The translations under genes were made by a program, and so were the position numbers. Shown one piece after another: positions 1 to 8,903 of a DNA stretch of 64,000 nt (within the stretch, counting starts at the first letter, position 1; every line of letters begins with the position of its first letter). A model generated the notes under the pieces. The model worked only from the letters and a program-made list of their open reading frames with translations, was not told the origin of the DNA and ran no database searches. Origin of the DNA: an uncultured Pseudothermotoga sp. (GTDB lineage: Bacteria; Thermotogota; Thermotogae; Thermotogales; DSM-5069); NCBI GenBank assembly GCA_937995655.1, contig CALKJI010000004.1, positions 186,001 through 250,000 of the forward strand, in the 5' to 3' direction.

Positions 1-1
1 C

Positions 2-40
2 TTGTCAAGATTCATAGTGGATGTTACAATAGCTTGGTGA
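2..40 (+). CDS. possible 3' end of the gene upstream of murE
   Basis: Frame 2 is open from the window edge to a TGA at 38-40 and would give the tail LSRFIVDVTIAW. The stop lies 12 nt before the murE ATG with only the murE ribosome site between, which is normal operon spacing. Frame 1 is also open here (to a stop at 85-87) but would run through the murE start. Twelve codons cannot identify a product. Confidence 0.25.
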   Translation: MSRFIVDVTIAW

Positions 41-52
41 AGAGGTGGTACG

Positions 53-1534
53 ATGCTCCTAAGGGAACTTTTGAAGGTGGTCAATGACATTTGTCTGAGT
101 TTTTCTTTGAATGGCAAGGGTGATTTAGAAATCCTTGGAATGACAAACAAGTCGACAGAGGCGGGAAAAGGTTATCTTTTCGTTTGTCATAAGGGTAGTA
201 AATTTGACTCACACGGCATCGTACCTGAGATAATTAAAAAAGGCGTCTCATTCTTAGTAGTTGAACGCCCGATCCAGTTGGATTTCCCACACGTTGTGGT
301 AAGTGATAGTAGGCTGGCTGAAGCATTGTTGGCTGCATGTTTTTACGAATATCCCTTCAGAGATCTTATCACCATAGGTATTACAGGTACAAACGGCAAG
401 ACAACCTCTGTGCACTTATTCCATCACGTTCTGAACCTACTTGGAAGCCGAGGAAGTATGCTTGGTACTGTCTACTACGACATACTGGGTGAAGCCAGAT
501 TTCACCATGACAACACGACCCCTGGTGCCATAGAAATCCTGAGAGCTATGAAAACTACAGTTAATAGGAGTGGTACGCATTTTGCAATGGAAGTTTCGTC
601 TCACTCATTAGCTATGAAAAGAGTGGAAGGAATCAGGTTTGACATAGCAGCCCTGACGAATATCACACGCGATCATCTGGATTTTCACCAAAGTTTTGAG
701 GATTATGCCAGAACAAAACTTCACATCTTTGATCTTTTAAAAGACTCTGGCATAGCTTTGATAAGTGATGAATATGAGCATCTTCTGACCAAGAAAGTGA
801 AGAAGGTTGTCTATGGAATTTCTCCAAGGAGTCATTATCGAATAACCAATGTAGATATCCAAAGGTACGGTACAAAGTTTTCACTTGAATCGAAACATGG
901 AACTTTTGACTGTCAAATAAATGTTCCTGGTTTACATAACGCTTACAATGCAACGCTTGTCATAGCGGGGCTTGTCGAACTTGGATACGATATGAACTCG
1001 GTGGTAGAAGCAGTGAAGACTTTCGAAGGTGTAGATGGAAGGTTTCAATTCGTCAGGGAAGGTGGTCTGCTTGGAATCGATGTTGTTGTCGATTTCGCCC
1101 ACAGCCCAGATGCACTCGAGAAAACCTTACTGACGGCCAGAAAATTAACATCTGGTAGGATAATAACGGTTTTCGGTGCGGGTGGTCAAGCAGACAAAGG
1201 TAAGAGACCAATGATGGCTGCTGTTGTTTGTAGATATTCCGATGTGAGTATAATAACAACCGACGATCCAAGAGGTGAAGATGCGGAAGAAATTCTTTTG
1301 GAAGTTGAAAAAGGTGTACCTGCAGGGGCACCGTATTTAGTAATACCTGACAGGCGAGAAGCAATTGAAACGGCATTAACACTGGCTAATCGTGGAGACA
1401 TGGTCATAGTGGCGGGTAGAGGACATGAAGAATATCAAATATTCAGCGATGAAAGAAAGATTCCATTCAAAGATGCAGAGGAAATTAAGAAAATAATTTT
1501 GAGAGAGTACGAAAAGGATAAGAAGCATGTATGA
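53..1534 (+). CDS. murE: UDP-N-acetylmuramyl-tripeptide synthetase MurE
   Basis: Cytoplasmic ligase that adds the third stem-peptide residue to UDP-MurNAc-L-Ala-D-Glu in peptidoglycan synthesis. At 493 aa it has the usual length. The three Mur-ligase domains are visible: an N-terminal UDP-binding part, the ATP loop TGTNGKT at about residues 111-117 in the central domain, and a C-terminal domain. At about 404-407 the specificity motif reads DDPR, where diaminopimelate-adding enzymes have DNPR. From memory, the Thermotoga maritima enzyme, which adds L- and D-lysine, also has DDPR, so lysine addition is plausible but inferred. The ATG at 53 follows GAGGTGG. The last 8 nt overlap murF, so the two are co-transcribed. 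Confidence 0.96.
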   Translation: MLLRELLKVVNDICLSFSLNGKGDLEILGMTNKSTEAGKGYLFVCHKGSKFDSHGIVPEIIKKGVSFLVVERPIQLDFPHVVVSDSRLAEALLAACFYEYPFRDLITIGITGTNGKTTSVHLFHHVLNLLGSRGSMLGTVYYDILGEARFHHDNTTPGAIEILRAMKTTVNRSGTHFAMEVSSHSLAMKRVEGIRFDIAALTNITRDHLDFHQSFEDYARTKLHIFDLLKDSGIALISDEYEHLLTKKVKKVVYGISPRSHYRITNVDIQRYGTKFSLESKHGTFDCQINVPGLHNAYNATLVIAGLVELGYDMNSVVEAVKTFEGVDGRFQFVREGGLLGIDVVVDFAHSPDALEKTLLTARKLTSGRIITVFGAGGQADKGKRPMMAAVVCRYSDVSIITTDDPRGEDAEEILLEVEKGVPAGAPYLVIPDRREAIETALTLANRGDMVIVAGRGHEEYQIFSDERKIPFKDAEEIKKIILREYEKDKKHV

Positions 1535-2789
1535 TGGATATCATTTTGTTATAGATTCTCGAAAAGTTACACCTGGCTGTGTTTTTGTCGCAATCAAGGG
1601 CGAGAAGACCGACGGACATCTCTATGTCAATGATGCGCTATCCAAAGGTGCTAAGTACGTTGTTGTAGAAAAAGACGTTCAAGCACCAGAAAACTGCTTA
1701 ATAAGAGTCGACAGTACTGTTGATTTCCTTATAAATTCAGCGAGAGAAAAGATTCAAAGGTATAACCCCTTCGTTATAGGTATAACTGGTTCTAATGGTA
1801 AGACGACGACCAAAGAACTACTTTCCTACTTAATCGGAAGGGAACGTAGTTTTTCTAATCCTGGCAATTTGAATACTGAGATCGGTCTGCCCTTATCAAT
1901 TCTGAACTATTACAAAGGAGAGAGGTACTTGGTTCTCGAAATGGCAATGAATAAGTTTGGAGACATCGCAAAGTTGTGCCAGATAGCCCGACCTGATATT
2001 TCTGTACTTCTGAACGTTGGAACAGCTCACCGTGGTGTTGCAGGGAGCGATCAAGCAATCTTAGAGGGTAAACTTCAGATAGTCCAGATGATGAATCCAA
2101 ACGGCACTGCTGTTGTCATCAAAGATGAAAGAATTCTGCAAAAACTTTCTTTGAAATCTTTAGTTACCTTTGGTTATCGTCAGGGGGATTATCAAATCTT
2201 GGATTATTTTTATGATGATCTATCGACGATTGCAACCTACAAAACAAGAGGCGAGATCGTAGAACTTCACTTCAAATCTCCCTGGAATATAGGTCAACTG
2301 ACTAATATTGGGGCGGTTCTTGCTGTTCTTGATCTGATCAAGGTCGGATACGACAAGAGTCTACTAGAGAACTTTTCTCCCATACAGGATAGATTCAAAG
2401 TCTCAAAGCATAAGGATATCATCGTGATCAACGATTGTTACAATGCCAGCCTTGAGTCCTTCAAAGTAGCTGTGGATGCCCTCACAAAACTTGGCAAACG
2501 TTCATTTGCAGTGGTTGGCTCCATTAAAGAACAGGGAATTTATTCAACGCAAACTCATCGGGAACTTGGTAAGATTCTCGAATCTGTTGATGGTGTAATC
2601 GTCTACAATCTTGATCATGAAATCGATAGTATGGTCTGTTCAAAGGAAGTTCTCAGAACAGATGATGAAAAAGAAATAGTTTCTTTCTTGAGGAGAACAC
2701 TTAAACCTGAAGATGCAGTTTTGTTTAAAGCCTCAAGAGCGGTTCAGATGGAAAGGGTTCTCGCGAAATATTTGGAGGGAAGCGAATGA
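1527..2789 (+). CDS. murF: UDP-N-acetylmuramoyl-tripeptide--D-alanyl-D-alanine ligase MurF
   Basis: Adds the D-Ala-D-Ala dipeptide to the UDP-MurNAc tripeptide, the last cytoplasmic step before transfer to the lipid carrier. The protein has 420 aa. The N-terminal region (VIDSRKVTPGCVFVAIKG) is the Mur-ligase UDP-binding domain; the ATP loop GSNGKTT lies at about 88-94; NPGNLNTEIGLPLSIL and the INDCYNAS segment are MurF-typical. The ATG start lies inside the murE 3' end (8-nt overlap) and the stop overlaps the mraY ATG (ATGA), so translation of the three genes is probably coupled. It is slightly shorter than the E. coli enzyme, as is common in thermophiles. Confidence 0.95.
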   Translation: MYDGYHFVIDSRKVTPGCVFVAIKGEKTDGHLYVNDALSKGAKYVVVEKDVQAPENCLIRVDSTVDFLINSAREKIQRYNPFVIGITGSNGKTTTKELLSYLIGRERSFSNPGNLNTEIGLPLSILNYYKGERYLVLEMAMNKFGDIAKLCQIARPDISVLLNVGTAHRGVAGSDQAILEGKLQIVQMMNPNGTAVVIKDERILQKLSLKSLVTFGYRQGDYQILDYFYDDLSTIATYKTRGEIVELHFKSPWNIGQLTNIGAVLAVLDLIKVGYDKSLLENFSPIQDRFKVSKHKDIIVINDCYNASLESFKVAVDALTKLGKRSFAVVGSIKEQGIYSTQTHRELGKILESVDGVIVYNLDHEIDSMVCSKEVLRTDDEKEIVSFLRRTLKPEDAVLFKASRAVQMERVLAKYLEGSE

Positions 2790-3697
2790 TGATTTTGTAT
2801 GCAGTTATGAGTTTTGTGATCTGTCTTTTGCTATATCCCTTCTTTATTAATTTTCTCAGAGCAAAAAAAGTTGGAAAATTTATCCGTGAAGACGGGCCTG
2901 ATCTTCACGGTTACAAAGCCGGGACACCAACGATGGGTGGCATTCTTTTTGTCTTGGTGGCTGCTACCTTTGCGTTGCTGTCGAATGAGATAGTAGAGAT
3001 GCTGAGTATGATTTTTTTTGGTCTTATAGGTTTTTTGGATGATTACGCAGGACTCAGGTGGAGAAAGTCTCTTGGTCTACGCGCGTGGCAGAAATTTTCT
3101 CTACAGGTGATCTGTTCTGTTTTATTACTCGCTCTGATGGGTGCTCATCAAAGCCGTGTTTTATTACCGTTTTCACATATCTCTATTGATTTGGGCTATC
3201 TATATCCTGTCTTTGCTGTCCTGATTATGGTCGGTTTTAGTAATGCTGCTAACTTGACAGATGGATTGGATGGTCTTTTAGGTAGTGTTTTTCTCACGGC
3301 CTCGTTACCCTATTGGTTTTTTCTTAATAGAACGAATTCATTGCTTTATCTATCTGTCGCGGTGATAGCTTTCCTTTTCTACAATATAAAACCTGCCAAA
3401 GTTTTTATGGGTGATACAGGTTCTCTCGCCCTAGGGGGTTTGCTTGGAACTGTTGCTGTAAAGACCTCGACCGAGTTATTCTTGATATGCTTTGCACCAA
3501 TTCTTGTTTTGGAAGCTCTGAGTGTCATGTTGCAAGTCAGCAGTTTTAAATTGTTCAAGAAGAGAATCTTCAAGATGTCACCGATTCATCATCATTTTGA
3601 GCTACTCGGTTGGAAAGAGGAAAGGATCGTTCAAATCTTTTCTTTAGTTAATCTCACGCTTGCATTGTTTACTCTGCTGGGGGTTCAGTCGATGTGA
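2786..3697 (+). CDS. mraY: phospho-N-acetylmuramoyl-pentapeptide transferase MraY
   Basis: Integral membrane enzyme that transfers phospho-MurNAc-pentapeptide to undecaprenyl phosphate, making lipid I. Family signatures are present in order: GYKAGTPTMGG near the N-terminus, the aspartate pair in FLDDYAG, NAANLTDGLDGL, MGDTGSLALGG and the histidine loop PIHHHFELLGW before the last helix. About ten hydrophobic segments fit the known fold. The 303 aa length is on the short side of the family. ATGA overlap with murF and GTGA overlap with the next gene. In many bacteria murD, ftsW, murG and murC follow; here they do not. Confidence 0.96.
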   Translation: MMILYAVMSFVICLLLYPFFINFLRAKKVGKFIREDGPDLHGYKAGTPTMGGILFVLVAATFALLSNEIVEMLSMIFFGLIGFLDDYAGLRWRKSLGLRAWQKFSLQVICSVLLLALMGAHQSRVLLPFSHISIDLGYLYPVFAVLIMVGFSNAANLTDGLDGLLGSVFLTASLPYWFFLNRTNSLLYLSVAVIAFLFYNIKPAKVFMGDTGSLALGGLLGTVAVKTSTELFLICFAPILVLEALSVMLQVSSFKLFKKRIFKMSPIHHHFELLGWKEERIVQIFSLVNLTLALFTLLGVQSM

Positions 3698-4704
3698 AAA
3701 AAATCTGGATAAATTTGTTGTTCCTCTTGTTGATTGGTTTCACCTTTTATGCCTATGAAACAAAAAGTATCTATGTGGGTCTTGGATATTCAAGAATCTC
3801 TTTCAATGATGGCATAATTTGTGTTGTTAGATCAAAACCGGCTTCTGTGATTGTTTTGACGTCAGATGGTAGATTCATCAGCGAAATAGCTATTGGCTTA
3901 TCATACCCAATAAACGCCATACATCGATCGGGCATGGTCTTTGTTTCGGATTATTACAAAGCTTCAGTGTTAGTATATACAATCTTTGGTAGACTGATCA
4001 AAAAGATTAACGTTGGGACATACCCAACAACCATCAAATTGGATAAAAACAAAATCTATGTGGCATGTTCGGGAGACAGATCTGTCTACAAAATAGATAC
4101 CAATTCTTTAGATGTAGAGAATCAATACAACTTTGATTCGGCCTCGCTATATTTTGAGATCTTCCATGACAAACTGGTTTTTCTCTACTATTTTGATACT
4201 GATAAAACTTACGAAGTGATCACGACAGATCAGAAACGTACGCAGCTTAGAATCAACAACTTGAGGACGCCTATTCGTTATTTTGAGAAAAACAATCATG
4301 CTTATATCCTTGGTTATACCGATGGTATCGTAGTGTGCCTAAAAGATGGCAAAGAGATATGGCGAGTGAATTCATCAGATTTTGCAAAAGACATGATTTT
4401 GACTGACGACTACATAGTCGTTACGAGTTTACTTGAGTCCGTAGCAACGATGATTTCTTATGATGGCAGGATTGCAAAAAAGATACCTTTGCCCCATCCC
4501 ACACACAGAATCTGCCGAGTCAAAGACAAATTGGTCTTTCTGAATCATCTTCCAGGTCAAGTCTATGTTTATGACCCCAAGAACAGTGTCGTTAAAGATC
4601 TCGATGTTGGAACCTATGCTATAGATATGGTACAAATATCAGATTATGAGATTGCCGTTCTTTGTTCTGATTCCGGTGAGCTTTATATACTCAATTTGAT
4701 GTAA
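3694..4704 (+). CDS. exported beta-propeller protein (YncE/NHL-like), function unknown
   Basis: A 336 aa protein with an N-terminal signal or anchor segment (NLLFLLLIGFTFYAY) followed by repeating blades such as SVIVLTSDGRFISEIAIG, SVLVYTIFGRLIKKINVG and QVYVYDPKNSVVKDLDVG. The spacing of about 40-45 residues suggests six or seven blades of an NHL/YncE-type propeller outside the membrane. No catalytic motif is visible. The GTG start overlaps the mraY stop by 4 nt, so it is translated from the mur operon mRNA. A role in envelope assembly or sensing is an inference from position only. No clear terminator follows. Confidence 0.8.
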   Translation: MKKIWINLLFLLLIGFTFYAYETKSIYVGLGYSRISFNDGIICVVRSKPASVIVLTSDGRFISEIAIGLSYPINAIHRSGMVFVSDYYKASVLVYTIFGRLIKKINVGTYPTTIKLDKNKIYVACSGDRSVYKIDTNSLDVENQYNFDSASLYFEIFHDKLVFLYYFDTDKTYEVITTDQKRTQLRINNLRTPIRYFEKNNHAYILGYTDGIVVCLKDGKEIWRVNSSDFAKDMILTDDYIVVTSLLESVATMISYDGRIAKKIPLPHPTHRICRVKDKLVFLNHLPGQVYVYDPKNSVVKDLDVGTYAIDMVQISDYEIAVLCSDSGELYILNLM

Positions 4705-4946
4705 AGTCCTTGCCAATTTTCGTTCAAGATAGCTATGGGCACCCTTCTGTTAAACAAAATACCCTAATTGTATGATGAGCTGAAAGATTTGACTGGACTT
4801 TTAACCAGTACGTAGAGCAATCCCATTACGAGCTGAGAAAGGTCCTGAAATGAAGAATTGTTCCATGTGGGCGAATTTTTTTGTACTTTTGGGTAAATCG
4901 CAGGAAAAAGTTCGTCGTCGCAACTTTGGTAATCCTTGAGGACTAA

Positions 4947-4970
4947 CCTCAGGGGCAAGGAGCCCCGAGG
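4947..4970 (-). terminator. hairpin just downstream of acpP
   Basis: An inverted repeat CCTC-A-GGGGC / GCCCC-GAGG with a 5-nt loop begins 3 nt past the acpP stop. On the minus strand it is not followed by a T-run, so it is a weak intrinsic terminator or an mRNA-stabilising 3' stem. A second, mutually exclusive pairing (CTTGAGG with CCTCAGG at about 4934-4952) shares the same CCTC arm. Confidence 0.5.
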
Positions 4971-4973
4971 CAA

Positions 4974-5213
4974 TCATGACTTTGAAACGATGTAGTCCAC
5001 AACGTCTTTCACCGTGGAGATCTTCTCAAGATCAGAATCATCGATTTTGACACCAAGCTCTTCTTCCAAAGCCATTACTAGATCTACAAGATCGAGTGAA
5101 TCTGCCTTTAAGTCATCTACAAGCTTACTTGTCTCAGTGATTTCTTTTTCACTCACACCAAGTTTTTCAGATATGATTTTGGTTACTTTGTTTAATACTG
5201 TTGTTCTGTCCAT
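4974..5213 (-). CDS. acpP: acyl carrier protein
   Basis: Small acidic carrier of acyl chains for fatty acid synthesis; the chains are bound to 4'-phosphopantetheine on a serine. The 79 aa protein has the canonical motif ADSLDLVDLVMALEEELG with Ser39 as the attachment site, and the four-helix length is normal. The ATG is preceded by GGGAGGT at good spacing. It is monocistronic here, away from any fab genes, with its own strong promoter at 5248-5276 and a hairpin just after the stop. The product could also serve the phospholipid acyltransferases; the PlsY-like gene is elsewhere in the window. Confidence 0.95.
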   Translation of the reverse strand: MDRTTVLNKVTKIISEKLGVSEKEITETSKLVDDLKADSLDLVDLVMALEEELGVKIDDSDLEKISTVKDVVDYIVSKS

Positions 5214-5247
5214 GCTTTTACCTCCCTTTTTTCATAACTCGAAAAGA

Positions 5248-5276
5248 ATTATACAAAGCAAAGTTAGTTGCGTCAA
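5248..5276 (-). promoter_or_regulatory. sigma70-type promoter of acpP
   Basis: On the minus strand TTGACG (5276-5271) and a perfect TATAAT (5253-5248) are separated by exactly 17 nt. The start of acpP lies 35 nt downstream of the -10 box. This is the clearest minus-strand promoter in the window. Confidence 0.75.
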
Positions 5277-5382
5277 ATTGATCTTTTTCTTTCTTTGTAT
5301 TTATAAAGGAAGCAATCGAAGGTGGATAAGACAGCGAATCACAGTCGTTTTGCATTCCTTGTTGTCAATTTTATTTGTAAAA

Positions 5383-6174
5383 TCAACTTCCTAAATTGAA
5401 GCTTTGCAAGATAGATCGTAGAGTTAAGGCATTTTGCAGGGCTTTACCACGGTAACAATTATTGAAAAAGACGAATGAATCTTCTGATTCTTTCGCCATT
5501 TTAATTATGTCTTGTGATAAGTTCTTGAGTTCCTCTTCAGAATAATCATAGTTGTATCTTTCCGCAGCCGAAGTGAACCATTTATCATTCTTGCCGTGAA
5601 ACCTGAAATAGGAAATCTGTGATGTTCTCACTGGTTTGTATGGAAAAAGATCTTTTATCTGTGGTTCGTCCACAATTACCGTTGTCAGGCCACAAGACCT
5701 CAAAAAATCATAGACCTGCTCTTTATCCCATGAACGGTGTCTGAATTCAATGGCTAATGGTTGAGTGATATGATTCTTGAGTCTTTGAATGTACTGCAAA
5801 TTCTCTTTAGAAAACTGGAAGGAATACGGAAATTGTGCAAGTAATATCTTGAGCCTACCCTCTGAGATCATTGGTTCTAGCGCAGTTAAAGTCTTTTTTA
5901 TGTCATCTTGTGCCACTGTGAGTGTTTTCCACCCTTCATGGGTCACAGAACGTGGCATTTTCACAGAAAAAACGAACATTTGTGGCGTTTTTCTGAGCAT
6001 CGTTACTATTGTCTTGTAATTGGGAATCTTGTAGTATGTGAAGTTGAGTTCAACGGCGTTGAATTTCCAAACGGATGCGTAATATTTAAGTAACTGTGTC
6101 TTAGATAAAGTTTCTGGGTATACCGTGCCTATCCAGTCTGAAAAATAATAACCGCTGGTTCCTATATACAACAA
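5383..6174 (-). CDS. DUF72 (YecE-like) family protein
   Basis: Conserved TIM-barrel-like family of unknown reaction. Typical features are the opening YIGTSGYYFSDW, KFNAVELNFTYY, an FSVKMPRSVTHE strand, LAQFPYSF, AIEFRHRSW and YFRFHGKN, and the C-terminal VFFNNCYRGKALQNA. I place the start at a TTG at 6174 because AGGGG sits 6 nt upstream and the protein then begins at the conserved LYIGTSG (263 aa). A longer frame from an ATG at 6240 would overlap the divergent nfo gene and adds residues unlike the family. Function unknown; structural similarity of the family to sugar-phosphate-handling barrels does not define a substrate. Confidence 0.85.
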   Translation of the reverse strand: MLYIGTSGYYFSDWIGTVYPETLSKTQLLKYYASVWKFNAVELNFTYYKIPNYKTIVTMLRKTPQMFVFSVKMPRSVTHEGWKTLTVAQDDIKKTLTALEPMISEGRLKILLAQFPYSFQFSKENLQYIQRLKNHITQPLAIEFRHRSWDKEQVYDFLRSCGLTTVIVDEPQIKDLFPYKPVRTSQISYFRFHGKNDKWFTSAAERYNYDYSEEELKNLSQDIIKMAKESEDSFVFFNNCYRGKALQNALTLRSILQSFNLGS

Positions 6175-6217
6175 GCGCAATCCCCTGAATATGTTATCAT
6201 TCTTTTTGGTGATATTG

Positions 6218-7066
6218 ATGATAAAAATAGGTGCACACATGCCAATCTCGTATGGTTTTGAAAAGGTCCCACAGATGACAGTTGATTCTGGAGGGAATAC
6301 CTTCCAGATCTTTCCTCACAGTCCAAGAACATGGAGAGCGTCGTTACCTTCGAAGAAGGTTGCTGAAGAATTTCAAGTTCAGATGAAAAAATATGAAATT
6401 CCGTTTGAAGCTGTGTTCTGTCATTGTGGATATTTGATCAATCTTGCAAGTCCAAAAGATGATATCTGGCACAAATCAGTAGAGCTTTTGATCACTGAAG
6501 GAAAGATATGCCACTTGCTTGGTATACCTTATTTGAATGTTCATCCTGGTAGCCATACCGGGGCAGGTGAGGAGGAAGGAATGAATAGGATCGTCAAAGC
6601 CCTCAATGAATTTCTCAAGACTGTTCCCACTGTCACGGTCTTACTTGAAAATGTTTCACCCAAAGGGGGCAACATTGGGTATACAATGGAGCAATTGGCC
6701 CAAATAATCAACGTGGTTGACCAGCCAAGTCGAATAGCTGTGACCTATGATACGTGCCATGGTTTTGACGCAGGTTACGATATTACTTCCAAAGAGGGCG
6801 TGGAGAGACTACTCGATGAAATGGAAAAGTCCTTTGGGCTTTGGAGGGTAAAGATGATTCATCTGAATGATTCAAAAGCCCCGCTTGGTAAACCTCTCGA
6901 TAGGCATGAAAATATAGGTAAGGGGTACATAGGGGATAAAGGCTTTCGCAATTTTTTAAGTTTTGAACAGATACAAAATATACCTTGGGTCTTAGAGACG
7001 CCAAACGAAGAGGATCTATATACCAAGGAAATTGCTCACGTCAAGTCCTTAATCGGGCTGATATGA
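6218..7066 (+). CDS. nfo: endonuclease IV (AP endonuclease)
   Basis: Zinc-dependent nuclease that cleaves 5' of abasic sites during base excision repair. The metal-ligand motifs of the family appear in order: GAHMPIS at the N-terminus, NVHPGSHTGAG, LLENVSPKG, TYDTCHGFDAGYD, IHLNDSKAPLG, DRHENIGKGYIG and the terminal VLETPNE. Starting at ATG 6218 gives 282 aa beginning MIKIGAHMPIS, which matches family starts; an upstream ATG at 6191 only adds a hydrophobic stretch. Its stop overlaps the rqcH start (ATGA), and it is divergent from the DUF72 gene with only about 43 bp between the chosen starts. Confidence 0.95.
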   Translation: MIKIGAHMPISYGFEKVPQMTVDSGGNTFQIFPHSPRTWRASLPSKKVAEEFQVQMKKYEIPFEAVFCHCGYLINLASPKDDIWHKSVELLITEGKICHLLGIPYLNVHPGSHTGAGEEEGMNRIVKALNEFLKTVPTVTVLLENVSPKGGNIGYTMEQLAQIINVVDQPSRIAVTYDTCHGFDAGYDITSKEGVERLLDEMEKSFGLWRVKMIHLNDSKAPLGKPLDRHENIGKGYIGDKGFRNFLSFEQIQNIPWVLETPNEEDLYTKEIAHVKSLIGLI

Positions 7067-8730
7067 TGCTGATCGATAGTTTTATTCTCAAGAAAATTGT
7101 TGAAGAATTTCAAAGACTCAAAGAAAGCAGTTTGAGGCAAGTATACCAGTTTGACAGGTCAACGATTTATCTTTATTTTCAAGATCAAGTTGTAAGAGTA
7201 TGCCTTGACCCTGTTTTTGCACACATCTGTACGACCCAAAAGGAGGATTTTTCAGATCACCACCCTTCAAATTTCGTTATGCTTATGCGTGCAAGATTAA
7301 GAAACGCCCGGCTCAAGAGAATCGAGCAAATAGGTTTTGATAGAATCGTGTTTTTTGAATTTGACAAAATCGACGAGGTAGGCGACAGGCATCTGTACAG
7401 ATTGTATATCGAATTTCTTGCCACTCATTGCAACGCCCTGTTGGTTGAAAATAATCTTGTGGTTGACTCCTTCAGATACTTTTCTACTTCTTCGCGTATC
7501 GTTCAAAAAGATCATCCTTACGAGCTCCCAGAACAGAGAATTGATCCCTTTGAAATTTCTTACGACTTTTTCAACCTTCTGGACGAGAAACAGATCATAT
7601 CTCAATTTATATCAAGAACTATTGCAGGTTTTTCAAAGTTATTGGTGACTGAGCTACTCACAAGGGCAAAACTGGATGACAAAGTAATTTGCAATCTCAA
7701 TCCTTTTGAAAGAAATTCTTTAAAACATGCCTTTTTTTCAATTATTAACGATTTTCAAAAGAACTGTATCTACGTTTACGATGAAAACGGCCGTTTTGTG
7801 TTGAGTGCAGTGCCGCTCACTCATCTTACGCAAAATGCCTTAGTATTCGAGTCAGCTTCTAAAGCCGTTGACTATGTCCACGGGATAATGTACAAACACC
7901 AGCTTTTTAAACAAATGCAAACAAATCTCATGAAGATTGTCAAGGAATATGTGAGAAAGGAGAGCAAAACACTTGATGCGATCGAGGATGAACTGAGCGA
8001 ATGTGGAAGGTCCGATAGATTTCTCAAATACGGTGAATTGCTAAAGTATGTACCAGATCAAAACCAAACAGGTAACGTAGTTGATATCTTTGATTACACT
8101 ACTGGGAAGGTTTTCTCTGTGCCATTGGTAAAAGGAAAAAATGTCAAACAAAGCTCCCAATATTATTTTGGCTTGTATAAGAAATTGAAAGAAAAATGGC
8201 AAGTTCTACAAACAAGAGTTACACAATCAAGGCAGTTATTGGCTTATCTTGAACAACTCTTGCACACCATCGAGTCTGCAGATGATCTTGAGACACTTGA
8301 GGAAATAAAACAAGAAATGGCACAGCAGGGCATGCTGAAGAGGGGAAGGCAACAAATTCAAAAAGAGAGTGATTTCAAAAAGGTTGAATATCAAGGGTTT
8401 CTGATAATGATCGGAAAGAACAACAGGCAAAATGAAAAACTCGTAAGGCAGGTAAATGATAGAGATTTATGGTTACACGTCCATGAAATGCCAGGTGCTC
8501 ATGTTGTCATAAAGACCGAAGGAAGAGTAGTTCCACAGAAGGTTTTAGAGTATGCCGCTGCTCTGGCTGCTTATCATTCAAAAGCACGTTTTTCTTCTAA
8601 GGTACCCGTTGACTATACCTTTATCAAGAATGTCCACAAACCAAAAGGCTCACCACCAGGTTTTGTAGTATATACAAATTACGAGACACTTTTCGTAAAC
8701 CCACAAATTGTCGAATCATACCCACAGTAG
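7063..8730 (+). CDS. rqcH: NFACT-family ribosome quality control factor RqcH (fibronectin-binding-like)
   Basis: Homologue of bacterial RqcH, eukaryotic NEMF and the Fbp/FbpA proteins. The family binds stalled 50S-peptidyl-tRNA complexes and directs alanine tailing of the nascent chain. The 555 aa protein has an N-terminal NFACT-N part with SLRQVYQFDRSTIYLYF, a charged helical middle (about 290-420, coiled coil) and a C-terminal NFACT-R domain with DLWLHVHEMPGAHVVIK and DYTFIKNVHKPKGSPPGFV. The ATG at 7063 is chosen because ATGA overlaps the nfo stop. The neighbouring repair gene suggests a shared maintenance operon. An older label, fibronectin-binding protein, probably does not reflect its role. 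Confidence 0.9.
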   Translation: MMLIDSFILKKIVEEFQRLKESSLRQVYQFDRSTIYLYFQDQVVRVCLDPVFAHICTTQKEDFSDHHPSNFVMLMRARLRNARLKRIEQIGFDRIVFFEFDKIDEVGDRHLYRLYIEFLATHCNALLVENNLVVDSFRYFSTSSRIVQKDHPYELPEQRIDPFEISYDFFNLLDEKQIISQFISRTIAGFSKLLVTELLTRAKLDDKVICNLNPFERNSLKHAFFSIINDFQKNCIYVYDENGRFVLSAVPLTHLTQNALVFESASKAVDYVHGIMYKHQLFKQMQTNLMKIVKEYVRKESKTLDAIEDELSECGRSDRFLKYGELLKYVPDQNQTGNVVDIFDYTTGKVFSVPLVKGKNVKQSSQYYFGLYKKLKEKWQVLQTRVTQSRQLLAYLEQLLHTIESADDLETLEEIKQEMAQQGMLKRGRQQIQKESDFKKVEYQGFLIMIGKNNRQNEKLVRQVNDRDLWLHVHEMPGAHVVIKTEGRVVPQKVLEYAAALAAYHSKARFSSKVPVDYTFIKNVHKPKGSPPGFVVYTNYETLFVNPQIVESYPQ

Positions 8731-8846
8731 CATTTCACCCATGTTCATTGTGACCTAAGGTACTACCAGCAACCCATTCAAAGGTTTCTGGCTTATGGTG
8801 ACAGTCCGTTATGCCACTATTCATTTTCACTTTTTGTAGTTTCCAC

Positions 8847-8875
8847 TTGACATTTACTGAAGTTTTATCTAAAAT
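8847..8875 (+). promoter_or_regulatory. sigma70-type promoter of the ABC-2 exporter operon
   Basis: Perfect TTGACA (8847-8852) and TAAAAT (8870-8875) are separated by 17 nt. The start codon of the permease follows 28 nt after the -10 box, with GGGGGGTG as ribosome site. Confidence 0.75.
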
Positions 8876-8903
8876 ATTTTTAACAGATGCGGGGGGTGTT
8901 TAA

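Noticed and set aside
1053-1382. Minus-strand frames inside murE
   Set aside because: Shadows of the real gene with no ribosome site and no recognisable domains.
53-4704. MurE-MurF-MraY run as a novel system
   Set aside because: Order and motifs are ordinary for a mur cluster; only the final propeller gene deserves attention.
6175-6240. Longer DUF72 start at ATG 6240
   Set aside because: Would overlap the nfo start and adds residues before the conserved YIGTSG motif; the TTG at 6174 has a ribosome site.
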